39,252 bases of DNA, from contig CAJUFL010000032.1 of NCBI GenBank assembly GCA_910585605.1, forward strand, positions 1 to 39,252, in the 5' to 3' direction. Shown one piece after another: positions 1 to 7,769 of the stretch. This DNA comes from an uncultured Lachnospiraceae bacterium (GTDB taxonomy: Bacteria; Bacillota; Clostridia; Lachnospirales; Lachnospiraceae). The notes below the pieces were generated by a model that did not search any database, was not told where the DNA came from, and was given only the letters and a program-made list of their open reading frames with translations. Position numbers and translations under genes: made by a program. How positions within the stretch are numbered: the stretch's first letter is position 1; each line of letters begins with the position of its first letter.

Positions 1-51
1 CCACCACCCCCTCATGTTGAAAGCGTCCCCCTTACTAAGATAAACAAGAAT

Positions 52-738
52 TTATACAAGAACTTCCTTATCCCAGAGGTATCCGATTCCCCGTACATTC
101 CGGATGTATACCGGATGCGAGGGATCATTTTCTATCTTTTCCCGAAGCCTTCGTATATTGACTGCAACCGTATTTTCATCTACAAATTCCCCATTGATAT
201 CAAACACCTGCTCTAACAACTGGTTCTTTGATAAAATCTGCTTAGGATTCTCCATCAAAATAAGCAATAACCGTAATTCATTCTTTGTCAAAGAAGTCTC
301 TTCTCCCTTTACCAGAACCTTCATCTCTTTCTTTAAAAATGTGACCTCCCCGGATATGATTTTATCATCACCATCGTTTGCCATTCTTTTAAAAATCGCA
401 TTTACTTTAGATATCAGTACGGAAAGACTAAACGGTTTCACCATATAGTCATCTGCTCCCGCCTCATAACCTAATACCACATCCATTTCCTGATCTAGAG
501 CCGTCAGAAAAATAAAATGAACCTGACTGATTTTTCGGATTTCCCTGCAAAAATCCAGCCCATTACCATCCTCTAACGTAATATCACAGATAATTAAATC
601 TATGGCATTCTCCTGAAATAATTTCATCCCCCAAGACACGCCATAAGCAGAAAATACCTGATATCCTTCCTTTTCCAGCTTCAGACTGATACCCCTGTTT
701 AAATTTTCTTCATCTTCCAATAATAAAATAGAATTCAT
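52..738 (-). CDS. OmpR/PhoB-family response regulator
   Basis: 228 aa, full length for the family. The receiver domain covers about residues 1-115, with the acidic pocket in LLLEDEEN, the phospho-acceptor Asp in IICDITLEDG, the conserved Thr in FLTALDQ and the Lys in MVKPFSLS. A winged-helix trans_reg_C domain follows (about 130-225; ENTVAVNIRRLREKIE, RGIGY). It should be a DNA-binding regulator phosphorylated by a sensor kinase, but no kinase is seen: only 51 bases remain to the window edge downstream, and the upstream 400 bases hold no complete gene. The start ATG at 738 is the only sensible one. A candidate promoter lies about 130 bases upstream. The target is unknown. Confidence 0.95.
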   Translation of the reverse strand: MNSILLLEDEENLNRGISLKLEKEGYQVFSAYGVSWGMKLFQENAIDLIICDITLEDGNGLDFCREIRKISQVHFIFLTALDQEMDVVLGYEAGADDYMVKPFSLSVLISKVNAIFKRMANDGDDKIISGEVTFLKKEMKVLVKGEETSLTKNELRLLLILMENPKQILSKNQLLEQVFDINGEFVDENTVAVNIRRLREKIENDPSHPVYIRNVRGIGYLWDKEVLV

Positions 739-1146
739 TTTTCACTAGTCCTTTTCCATAATCAGGAATCTTGACAAATACCGTTACATCATATAAGTCA
801 ACAGCCTCACTTGAAGAACATCTGTCTAGCTCGCTGCTTGCAAAATCAAAGGGTTCCCATGCGATAAACGTACTGCAATTTCTCTTTTATGTCAATAGTA
901 TATTAATATCATCTGCATGAAACAAAATGAAATACTGGTGGAAAGCACCAAAGAACTGTAGATAATCATGATTGTTCTATCACCGCTTATAGAAATCCTG
1001 AAAAGCAGCGTTCTGATATATGACAACAAGATTAGGTTGATAACGCAACTGCTTTGGGTTATAGTTGACATATCAATCTAAGAGGGACTGCATTGTGATT
1101 GTTACTGAAAAGCAAGAGAAATCAGATAAGATAACGGAGAATTTCC
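739..1146. other. 408-bp intergenic region, no complete gene
   Basis: Holds no start-to-stop gene on either strand. On the minus strand TTGACA (890-895) with 17-bp spacing to a weak TACGTT (867-872) could drive the response regulator. On the plus strand TTGACA (1065-1070) lacks a good -10 but could serve the gene starting at 1147. A stop-free minus-strand stretch of roughly 50 codons (about 740-880) has no start codon and overlaps the response-regulator start, so it may be a remnant. Nothing else is recognisable. Confidence 0.5.
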
Positions 1147-1668
1147 ATGGAATACCAAATTATAAACAAAATTATTATAGCAGATAAAATAATGGACAAA
1201 GATAAATTTTTTTCCATTGGATATAATCATGAAATGAATATATATATTATGGCTGTAGAAGTCACCTGGATTGCATGGTATCAAAGGTACTATGCAATCA
1301 CCCAAGAAGATTACATGCTTTATCAAACGGACAGAGAAAGGTACTATAGCAAATATTCCAAAGAAATAGAGCAGAAGCAGGCTTGCTTTACCGAAAGATT
1401 TATCGGTGCAGGGGCATTAAGAGATTATGACGGTGCAAAGGGATTCCAGAGGACATATGAATCCTCAGATATAAATCCATTTAGCGGTTACTTATATTAT
1501 CATGGCATTTTATATGCGAGAATACTCTGGAAACTGAAAGAAATATACGTACCACCGGTGCAGGTAGTTAACGTGGACAAAGAAGAGCAATACTTCCCTT
1601 TAAGGAAATTTTGCAAGCTGGAAAAAGACGAAAACGGAATACCGATTTGCTACAGACTGGATATATAA
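1147..1668 (+). CDS. hypothetical protein, 173 aa
   Basis: Not recognised. The ORF starts at ATG 1147 with GGAGA a few bases upstream and encodes a soluble, Tyr-rich, charged protein without signal peptide or membrane segment. It contains the tract YSKYSKEIEQKQ and a conserved-looking RFIGAGALRDYDGAKGFQ. It lies alone between the response regulator and the 3' end of the truncated blaR1-like gene, on the opposite strand to both. Its size, isolation and position next to a broken gene suggest inserted accessory DNA, perhaps an orphan immunity-type gene. That is only an inference. Confidence 0.6.
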   Translation: MEYQIINKIIIADKIMDKDKFFSIGYNHEMNIYIMAVEVTWIAWYQRYYAITQEDYMLYQTDRERYYSKYSKEIEQKQACFTERFIGAGALRDYDGAKGFQRTYESSDINPFSGYLYYHGILYARILWKLKEIYVPPVQVVNVDKEEQYFPLRKFCKLEKDENGIPICYRLDI

Positions 1669-1744
1669 ACTAAGAGCAGGCATTCCGATAGATGCAGGAA
1701 TTTAATGAATATATCCACCACCTCTGAAAGAAAAGGATGTTAGT

Positions 1745-1996
1745 CTAAAAACAAAAAACCCATTTCTCCCAGGGGCTCTCCATTACCAGCCATTCTACTG
1801 TCTCCGGAATCAGACCTACAGGGCTTTCCAGCGACCAGGGACATATCAGCCTGATAAAAGGAATCAGCCAGAGCAGATAAACAAAATGCTTTGGAATCTT
1901 CACCAGATTAAAAAATGCCCGTACCACAAGAATAATCCCTATCACCATCCCTGCCCGGATACTCATATCCAGTAATCGAAGAAAAAATTGCTCCAT
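1745..1996 (-). pseudogene. truncated BlaR1/MecR1-like (M56) antirepressor
   Basis: 83 aa from MEQFFLRLLDMSIRAG. It shows the first two hydrophobic helices of an M56/BlaR1-type membrane antirepressor (RAGMVIGIILVVRAFF; HFVYLLWLIPFIRLICPWS), including the typical L-W-x-I-P-F-x-R-L-x-C-P turn. Family members exceed 300 aa and carry a cytoplasmic HExxH metalloprotease and often a penicillin-binding sensor domain. All of that is missing, because the frame ends shortly after PWEKWVFCF. It lies 48 bp downstream of blaI in the same direction. A good SD (GAAAGGAGCGG) precedes ATG 1996, so the stub may still be translated. The break borders the unrelated 173-aa gene. Confidence 0.75.
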
Positions 1997-2044
1997 AACA
2001 CCGCTCCTTTCTTGCACTTCTAAATTTGGCAATTGCGAAACTTC

Positions 2045-2407
2045 CTAAATGCTCTCACTCTCATCAATAATCCGCCGAAGTTCTGTAATCTCTTTCTCAC
2101 TTAACTTCTTTCTTGACGTAAATGCCGCCAGGAATCCAGGCAGGGAACCACCGAAGGAATACTCCACATAGCACTCGCTTTGTCTGGCATAAAACTCCTC
2201 TTTGGACATCCTTACCTCTACTGTACCGGAAACATTTTCAAAAATACCACGTTCACTAAACTTTTTCAGCACTGTGTAGGTAGTCGTGCGCTTCCATCCC
2301 AGTTCCTTTCCACAAAGCTCAATTAATCTTGCTGTGGAAAGAGGGGCATTGTCCCAGATGATATCGGCAAACCTGCTCTCAATTTTACCCAGTGTATAAT
2401 CTTCCAT
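2045..2407 (-). CDS. blaI: BlaI/MecI/CopY-family transcriptional repressor
   Basis: 120 aa from ATG 2407 (MEDYTLGKIESRFADIIW), preceded by GGAGGAGT at 2411-2418. A longer in-frame ORF to 2500 exists, but it has no SD and would begin inside the promoter. The N-terminal winged helix is typical: ESRFADIIWDNAPLSTARLIE, then GWKRTTTYTVLKKFSERGIF as recognition helix and wing. The C-terminal half (SGGSLPGFLAAF..KLSEKEITELRRIIDE) matches the dimerisation region. BlaI proteins bind dyads over their own promoter and are inactivated by a BlaR1-type protease. Here that partner is a stub, so repression may be constitutive or the regulon relict. Confidence 0.92.
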   Translation of the reverse strand: MEDYTLGKIESRFADIIWDNAPLSTARLIELCGKELGWKRTTTYTVLKKFSERGIFENVSGTVEVRMSKEEFYARQSECYVEYSFGGSLPGFLAAFTSRKKLSEKEITELRRIIDESESI

Positions 2408-2526
2408 GATACTCCTCCGCTCTAATATAACAATTTGTAATAAATTCGGCTGTACCCTTGTATCACTCATGGTCTGCTGCGTTGTATTCCTAACCATCAA
2501 TAAAACCAGCCCAAATCGTCTATAAT

Positions 2527-2569
2527 CTGTAGACGCCTACAGTCTATCACAAATAGACAGATATGTCAA
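2527..2569 (-). promoter_or_regulatory. blaI promoter overlapped by two inverted-repeat operators
   Basis: On the minus strand: -35 TTGACA (2564-2569, perfect), 17-bp spacer, -10 TAGACT (2541-2546). A perfect repeat GTCTAT-n5-ATAGAC (2542-2558) covers the -10 and spacer. A second perfect repeat CTGTAG-n4-CTACAG (2527-2542) sits at the expected transcription start and shares one base with the first. BlaI-family operators are dyads of the TACA/TGTA type, so negative autoregulation is the natural reading. Confidence 0.75.
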
Positions 2570-2639
2570 TCTCTGACACCAGTAAATTTTCAATATAAAT
2601 TGATCAATCCGTAACAGTCAGAATCGGAAACCGCTCTTT

Positions 2640-3614
2640 TTACAACATCGCCATTATATAGCATACGATTGGCAGGGTCACAATGGAACAGAGCGTAGTC
2701 ACAAAAACACCTCCTGCACTGTACTCCCCTTCTGACTTCTGAGATTTTGCCAGCATTGCAATAGAGGTCATGGTAGGCAGGGCACTTAAAATAGTCATGG
2801 CAAGCCGGACATCCTGATTAATCCACGAAAACAGTCCCATCAACAAGTAAAATGCCGTCGGGTATAAAATCATTTTCACCAGCACAGTTCCATAAAACTC
2901 CTTCTGTTTCAGACTGCCCTTAATATCTGTATAACAAAACAGTGCACCAATATAAATCATCGCAAGGGGAGACGTAACGCTTCCCACTTTTCCTAAGGCT
3001 GTGTCTAATTCATACGGCAGCTTTACCCCCGCAAAAATACCAATAACTGCCAGTGTAATTGCTACCGTTGCAGGATTTACCAGTTTTTTAACCGTCTGCC
3101 TGCAAAATGACTGTTTTTCCTTAACAGGAATCTCTAAATTATCCTTTTCCCCTTTTTCTGGTAATGTAAGCTGCACTCCCACAGTCCACAATACAAGCTG
3201 GTCCACCACGGTAAACAGTGCAATATACAGCATTCCATTTTCCGGAAAAAATGCTGCCATAATCGGAATCCCCATAAACCCAATATTCCCAAACATTGTA
3301 TTGGCATGAAACACCTTTCCCCGATTTCCTTTTAACCGAAAGAAATTTTTAAGTCCAAGGCTCACAAAATACATGGAAGCATACATAAATGCAGTTAAGA
3401 TCATTACAGACAACGTATCCATAAACTGCTCCACATCTGCCCCGGTAATCGTATTATGAAAAATCATAATCGGCAGTGTAATCTTAATAACCAACCGGGA
3501 AATAACTTCTAAGCCTGTCTCATTTAATATGTTTGTCTTGACGGCTGTCACTCCAAGTAACGCATAAATCACAAATATTATAATCTGACTAATAACAATA
3601 TGAAAATATTCCAT
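2640..3614 (-). CDS. AEC-family (auxin efflux carrier-like) permease
   Basis: 324 aa, all hydrophobic, with about ten membrane helices arranged as two five-helix halves separated by a charged loop (LPEKGEKDNLEIPVKEKQSFCRQ, about residues 150-173). Family features include the N-terminal KLVIKITLPIMIFHNT-like segment (here SRLVIKITLPIMIF), FGNIGFMGIPI in the first half and the Pro-broken helix near SALPTMTSIAMLAK in the second. AEC carriers move small organic acids such as malate; the substrate cannot be told from sequence. The glycerate kinase gene lies immediately upstream in the same direction with an 89-bp gap, so an organic-acid substrate related to glycerate is possible but unproven. Confidence 0.88.
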   Translation of the reverse strand: MEYFHIVISQIIIFVIYALLGVTAVKTNILNETGLEVISRLVIKITLPIMIFHNTITGADVEQFMDTLSVMILTAFMYASMYFVSLGLKNFFRLKGNRGKVFHANTMFGNIGFMGIPIMAAFFPENGMLYIALFTVVDQLVLWTVGVQLTLPEKGEKDNLEIPVKEKQSFCRQTVKKLVNPATVAITLAVIGIFAGVKLPYELDTALGKVGSVTSPLAMIYIGALFCYTDIKGSLKQKEFYGTVLVKMILYPTAFYLLMGLFSWINQDVRLAMTILSALPTMTSIAMLAKSQKSEGEYSAGGVFVTTLCSIVTLPIVCYIMAML

Positions 3615-3703
3615 CTAACTTTACCTCTGTCTATTCTGTGTGTATTTTAATATTTTTTCAACAACCGGTCTTCACCAGACACCCCTGCTACGAATAAATA
3701 GCA

Positions 3704-4849
3704 TTATCTGCCTTCCGTTTCTCTTACCAGCCGGAATACCTGCTCGGCAGTATCCGCTATATTCTGTCTTGCCGTTTCCGGTTCCATTGCCTTTTCCCGG
3801 CTGACAATATCCCTGATAATCGAGAAGAATGCATCGATACCTGCATCATTGCATTTGACAGCGTCCCTGGTCACACTGCCAGCAAAAGCAAGCACCTTAC
3901 ATCCGTATTGCTTTGCCAGTTTTGCCACCTTGGTCGGTGCTTTTCCCATCATTGTCTGGTCATCCAGCCTGCCCTCACCCGTTACCACATATTGCGCTGT
4001 TTTCAATTCCTCTTCCAGACAGACAGTATTTAAAATCAATTCTGCTCCCGGCATTAACCGGGCATTTAAAAATGTGAGAAAAGCAAATCCAAGCCCTCCG
4101 GCAGCTCCTGCACCGGCAGTCTCCCGGCAGTTCTTTCCTGAAAATGCTTCCGCTATCTCAGCATAATGTCTCATATCTTCATCTACTTTACTGCATAATT
4201 CCAAAGGCAGTCCCTTTTGTGGACCATAGATAAAGGAGGCTCCGTTTTCTCCGCAAAGTGGATTATTCACATCACAGGCTATGCAGAATTCACACTCCTT
4301 TAATTCCGGTAAAACCCCGTTGGCATTGACCGCTGTTATCCGGGATAAGATATCTGCTCCTACTTTTACCGGCTGCCCTTTTTCATCCAGGAAACAAAAG
4401 CCAAGTGCCGTAAGCATTCCCACGCCTCCATCATTGGTGGCACTCCCGCCAATCCCCATGATAAAATGCCTGCATCCCTTATGCACTGCATCACGAATCA
4501 TTTCCCCAACTCCATAGGTCGTGGCACATAACGGATTTCTCTCTGCTTCTGCCACAAGGGTAATTCCCGCTGCCTGTGCCATTTCCATCACTGCTGTTTT
4601 CCCATCTTCCAATATGCCATAACTGCACTCTGTCCGTTTCCCCATGGGACCGGTAACAGACAGAACAATCCTTTTCCCTCCCAGTCCTTCCATCAAAGCG
4701 TCTATCGTCCCCTCCCCGCCGTCTGCAAGGGGTTTTACCACAACCTCTGCCTGCGGGATTGCACGAAGAATCCCCTCTTTTACCGCATTTCCTGCCTCCA
4801 TGGATGTCATGCTCCCCTTAAACGAATCCATTGCCACAACTACTTTCAT
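3704..4849 (-). CDS. glycerate kinase (GarK/GlxK type)
   Basis: 381 aa, normal length for the bacterial glycerate kinase family, which phosphorylates D-glycerate with ATP to 2- or 3-phosphoglycerate. Recognised by the start MKVVVAMDSFKGSMTS, then VKPLADGGEGT, VTGPMG, GIGGSATNDGGVGML with the Gly-rich substrate/ATP loop, CDVNNPLCGENGA, GAAGGLGFAF and VTGEGRLDDQT. No domain is missing. Start at ATG 4849 with AGGCGG just upstream. Next gene in transcription order is the AEC permease, a plausible importer or exporter partner. No specific regulator site was seen. Confidence 0.95.
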   Translation of the reverse strand: MKVVVAMDSFKGSMTSMEAGNAVKEGILRAIPQAEVVVKPLADGGEGTIDALMEGLGGKRIVLSVTGPMGKRTECSYGILEDGKTAVMEMAQAAGITLVAEAERNPLCATTYGVGEMIRDAVHKGCRHFIMGIGGSATNDGGVGMLTALGFCFLDEKGQPVKVGADILSRITAVNANGVLPELKECEFCIACDVNNPLCGENGASFIYGPQKGLPLELCSKVDEDMRHYAEIAEAFSGKNCRETAGAGAAGGLGFAFLTFLNARLMPGAELILNTVCLEEELKTAQYVVTGEGRLDDQTMMGKAPTKVAKLAKQYGCKVLAFAGSVTRDAVKCNDAGIDAFFSIIRDIVSREKAMEPETARQNIADTAEQVFRLVRETEGR

Positions 4850-4937
4850 CTGACCGCCTTTCCCTTTTCTGCCCTCAGTAACAAGTTTGCTCGTTCTGAC
4901 CTAATATATTTCTTCACATCAGTTCTCCTTTAAATAT

Positions 4938-5036
4938 TTACTGATTCCTGTCATCCATATTTCCATTCATAATTTGTTTCAAAAATTCTCTTCCAAGGCC
5001 GCCTGTCGCCCCAGTCAAAATTACTATCTTTTTCAT
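4938..5036 (-). pseudogene. remnant of a short-chain dehydrogenase N-terminus (32 aa)
   Basis: Small ORF starting 7 bp after the TetR stop codon. It begins MKKIVILTGATGGLGREF, which is the first beta strand and the nucleotide-binding TGxxGGxG loop of the SDR family, then loses homology and stops after about 32 codons. SDR enzymes need about 240 residues. TetR followed directly by an SDR is a common regulator/target pair, so this looks like the leftover 5' end of a TetR-controlled oxidoreductase whose rest was deleted. Confidence 0.65.
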
Positions 5037-5043
5037 AATCCCA

Positions 5044-5643
5044 TTAACCTTTCAGAACCGTTCTTTCTAAATCGTCCACTGTAATCATTTCATATTCCGT
5101 TGTAAAAAGACGTTTCAATGAATACAAATAAACCACTCCCCAATAGTAATCCGCAAGCTTCATACTTGAACCGGCTGCCATGCTTTTCTCTTTTTGTCCC
5201 TGTTCAATAATCTTAGAAGTATAATTATAAAGTTCCGTCTGATAGGTCGTTTCTTCCGATGAATACTCATCATTTTTCTCCAATAACATTTGTGTATTTA
5301 ATACTATCATAGCCGCAAAGGTTTCATCTTCAACAAGACGATTCAACACCGAATCTGACAGCATATGCAGCTTCTTCTTTGCCGATATTGGCATAGCCGC
5401 CAGCGTCTTCATCTTTTTTAACATTTCATTACTGTCTGCAAGCTTTAATATCTCCTGAAATAATTCCTCTTTTGATTCAAAGTACACATAAATGGTTCCT
5501 TGTCCAATTCCTATATGTTTAGACAAATCACTGATTTTCGTTCCGGCAAAACCATTTCTCGCAAAATACAATAATGACTTTTGCAAAATAGTCCTTCTCA
5601 TCTCTTCCCGAATCTCCTGACAGCGTTCCTTTGACTTTGGCAT
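5044..5643 (-). CDS. TetR/AcrR-family transcriptional repressor
   Basis: 199 aa. The N-terminal TetR helix-turn-helix is clear (residues about 10-60: ILQKSLLYFARNGFAGTKISDLSKHIGIGQGTIYVYFESKEELF). The remainder is a helical ligand-binding domain that cannot be assigned to an inducer. Start at ATG 5643 with AGAGGTGG upstream. Its promoter contains a 14+14-bp palindrome, so autoregulation is likely. The gene directly downstream is a broken SDR, leaving its own promoter as the only obvious target in the window. The ECF sigma gene is divergent and about 240 bp away. Confidence 0.92.
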   Translation of the reverse strand: MPKSKERCQEIREEMRRTILQKSLLYFARNGFAGTKISDLSKHIGIGQGTIYVYFESKEELFQEILKLADSNEMLKKMKTLAAMPISAKKKLHMLSDSVLNRLVEDETFAAMIVLNTQMLLEKNDEYSSEETTYQTELYNYTSKIIEQGQKEKSMAAGSSMKLADYYWGVVYLYSLKRLFTTEYEMITVDDLERTVLKG

Positions 5644-5653
5644 AGTCCACCTC

Positions 5654-5710
5654 TTTTATGAATGAATTTTTATTCATTCATAAAATAACATAGATTTATA
5701 TAGATGTAAA
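5654..5710 (-). promoter_or_regulatory. tetR promoter with perfect 14-bp inverted-repeat operator
   Basis: Minus-strand -35 TTTACA (5705-5710), 17-bp spacer, -10 TATTTT (5682-5687). A perfect inverted repeat TTTTATGAATGAAT-n4-ATTCATTCATAAAA (5654-5685) overlaps the -10 and the start region. Position and symmetry fit a TetR-dimer operator. Confidence 0.75.
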
Positions 5711-5886
5711 GCATTTAATTAGTTCACATAGTCCATTCATACTGTGTTATAATGTGTTATATGATTTTTTCCTTGTTTTTGCCCATACGAGGGTTCATGA
5801 AGCCTTGTGGTACGATATAATACAAGGGAAAACATCGGGAACATTTACTTACAAGACACTATATTACTGCCGGAGGTGATATACAG

Positions 5887-6372
5887 GTGAGAAGTGAAAC
5901 GGAAGTAAACCATGCTATAGAAGAATATGCAGACATGGTACGGCGTATTTGCTTTTATTATCTAAAAAACCATACAGATACAGAGGATGTGTTCCAAAAT
6001 GTTTTTTTAAAATACATGCTGCATGACAAACCATTTCACGACAAGGAACATGAAAAGGCATGGCTCATCCGTGTGGCCATTAATGCCTGTAAAGACCATC
6101 TGAAAAGTTTCTTCCGACGCAATACAGTTACATTGGAAGCAATAAATGAAATGACTGCTGAAATTCCAGAAGAACATCGGGAAGTCATGGAAGCCGTACT
6201 ATCTCTACCGGATAAATATAAAGACCCCATATATCTGCACTATTATGAAGGATATTCAGCAGCCGAAATAGGAAAGATTCTTAGCAAAAAAGAAAATACC
6301 ATTTATTCCCTGTTATCAAGAGGACGTAACATATTAAAAGGGAAGCTGGGAGGTGAAGGAATTGATGAATAA
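5887..6372 (+). CDS. ECF-type RNA polymerase sigma factor
   Basis: 161 aa starting with GTG at 5887, chosen because CGGAGGTGAT (5871-5880) is correctly spaced. Region 2 is at about residues 10-60 (YADMVRRICFYYLKNHTDTEDVFQNVFLKYM), region 4 at about 105-155 (LPDKYKDPIYLHYYEGYSAAEIGKILSKKENTIYSLLSRGRNIL). It directs transcription of a small regulon and is presumably held inactive by the membrane protein encoded next, whose start overlaps this gene's end. A GGGAACA box near 5838-5844, about 16 bp before a TATATT, could be a self-recognised ECF promoter. This is weak evidence. Confidence 0.92.
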   Translation: MRSETEVNHAIEEYADMVRRICFYYLKNHTDTEDVFQNVFLKYMLHDKPFHDKEHEKAWLIRVAINACKDHLKSFFRRNTVTLEAINEMTAEIPEEHREVMEAVLSLPDKYKDPIYLHYYEGYSAAEIGKILSKKENTIYSLLSRGRNILKGKLGGEGIDE

Positions 6373-7186
6373 AATACAGGATGCATTTGACAGTGTTAAA
6401 GCTGATACCCGGTTAAAAGAATCCACGAAACAATTTCTCTTTGCAAACCGTACCCCTAAATCACATTCCGTCCACCAGAGAATACTTCCCAAAATAGCTG
6501 TCATTGCCTGCATGATTTTGATTTTTGCATCAGGAATAACCGGCTATCGGTGGATTCAGATACCTGTTTCCTATATAAGCATTGATGTGAATCCTTCTAT
6601 TGAGCTTACGCTGAACCGATTTGACAGGGTATTGTCTGCAACAGCGTACAATGCAGAAGGACAAGAAATTCTGGAAAACCTTTCATTAAATTGGAAAAAA
6701 TACGCAGATGCAGTAAATCTGATCGTAGAAAGCAAAAATATGGCGAACTATCTGACTGAAGAATCCGAACTCATTTTTACGATAGCCGCAGACCCTGACA
6801 GGAATGGCAGATTAACTAAAACAGTAAAAAGCATTTCCGGTCATGCTGGACACAGATGCCAAAGCTATCACACAGACACCGAAATTGTCCCAGAAGCCCA
6901 CGACAACGGACTTTCCCTTGGAAAATATTATGCCTATCTACAGTTATACCAGTATGACGGCTCAATAACCGTTGATGACTGCAAAGATATGAGTACATCT
7001 GAGATACATTGTTTAACCAAAGAACATGAACAAAACGAAAAACACTGGAGAAACGGAAAACATTGGCAGAATGAAACAACCGAACAGGATGAAGAAGGTG
7101 CGAATCAGGATGGGATAAAGACGGAGGATGACAGCACCTCAACACATCATGGCAAATATCACCACCAAAAGGACGGACACGAATAA
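6365..7186 (+). CDS. RsgI-like membrane anti-sigma factor with His-rich tail
   Basis: 273 aa from ATG 6365, overlapping the sigma gene by 8 bp. An in-frame GTG at 6353 is an alternative start. Layout: cytoplasmic N-terminus (about 1-40), one membrane helix (IAVIACMILIFASGITGY), then an extracellular domain starting VSYISIDVNPSIELTLNRFDRVL, the signature of RsgI-type anti-sigma proteins, and continuing to LGKYYAYLQLY. The C-terminal 70 residues are low-complexity and rich in His, Glu and Asp (EKHWRNGKHWQNE; STHHGKYHHQKDGHE), which suggests metal binding. RsgI proteins relay an outside signal to their sigma factor. The adjacent metal-efflux locus makes a metal signal an attractive inference. 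Confidence 0.85.
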   Translation: MNKIQDAFDSVKADTRLKESTKQFLFANRTPKSHSVHQRILPKIAVIACMILIFASGITGYRWIQIPVSYISIDVNPSIELTLNRFDRVLSATAYNAEGQEILENLSLNWKKYADAVNLIVESKNMANYLTEESELIFTIAADPDRNGRLTKTVKSISGHAGHRCQSYHTDTEIVPEAHDNGLSLGKYYAYLQLYQYDGSITVDDCKDMSTSEIHCLTKEHEQNEKHWRNGKHWQNETTEQDEEGANQDGIKTEDDSTSTHHGKYHHQKDGHE

Positions 7187-7214
7187 TCAGTATATAAATA
7201 TACCTGGAATGTAT

Positions 7215-7261
7215 AAAGGGCAATTGCAGGGATAGCGTTCTATCCCATACATTGCCCTTTT
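7215..7261. terminator. strong two-tier hairpin terminator between convergent genes
   Basis: AAGGGCAAT (7216-7224) pairs with ATTGCCCTT (7251-7259). An inner stem GGGATAG-CGTT-CTATCCC (7229-7246) is nested within it. T-rich runs follow on the plus strand (CCCTTTTAC) and, more weakly, on the minus strand. It separates the anti-sigma gene from the convergent His-rich peptide gene. Confidence 0.85.
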
Positions 7262-7319
7262 ACAAAAACGCCTTACACATTCTATTTGACAAACCCAAGT
7301 GCCTTATAAATTTTAAGCA

Positions 7320-7616
7320 TTAACAGTGCTTCCCTGAATGATGCTGTTTCTTTAAATGGTGCTGTTTCCCATTTTTATGAACCGTTTTGTGCTTTTTGCA
7401 ATATTTTTTACAACTGCTCTTTTTCTTATGAGTTTTGTTGTGATAAGGGCAGTCATACCCGCTATTGCATTGCTTCTGGCTGTATCCATAGCCGCATCCA
7501 TGGCTGCTGCCATGTCCATTATGATGTGCCATAACAGGTACAGCGATACTGCCTGACAGTATAAGAACTGTCAGCATGACAATAACTGACTTTTTACATT
7601 TTTTTAAAATATTCAT
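7320..7616 (-). CDS. small secreted His/Cys-rich putative metal-binding protein
   Basis: 98 aa from ATG 7616 (MNILKKCKKSVIVMLTVLIL), chosen because AGGAGGCG precedes it; a longer in-frame start at 7661 has no SD. An N-terminal signal peptide ends near VPVMA-HH. The mature chain is almost only His, Lys, Cys, Gly, Ser, Asn and Tyr (HHNGHGSSHGCGYGYS, CPYHNKTHKKK, HHLKKQHHSGKHC). It lies downstream of the P-type ATPase and HMA chaperone genes in the same orientation, with a 153-bp gap. That suggests an extracytoplasmic metal buffer for Zn, Cd, Ni or Co. No catalytic domain is visible. Confidence 0.8.
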   Translation of the reverse strand: MNILKKCKKSVIVMLTVLILSGSIAVPVMAHHNGHGSSHGCGYGYSQKQCNSGYDCPYHNKTHKKKSSCKKYCKKHKTVHKNGKQHHLKKQHHSGKHC

Positions 7617-7769
7617 TTTCAACGCCTCCTCTAAAAATTTCTTTACTGCTAATGTCCCCACAGCCCTCTGTGAGAAATCAGCCTTCTGAAAGATGTTTTT
7701 ATCTTCCTATATAAATAATACGATTCAGCATGAAAAATCCTTGCAGATAAAATAAAATTTTTATCTAAT

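Noticed and set aside
104..448. Plus-strand open frames opposite real minus-strand genes (for example 104-448, 7792-8277, 3849-4166)
   Set aside because: They lie wholly within well-supported genes, have no ribosome site and encode low-complexity products.
740..885. Stop-free minus-strand stretch of about 50 codons upstream of the response regulator (contains AWEPFDFASSELDRC)
   Set aside because: No start codon in frame, it overlaps the response-regulator start in another frame, and no family was recognised. It could be a gene remnant, but I cannot support it.
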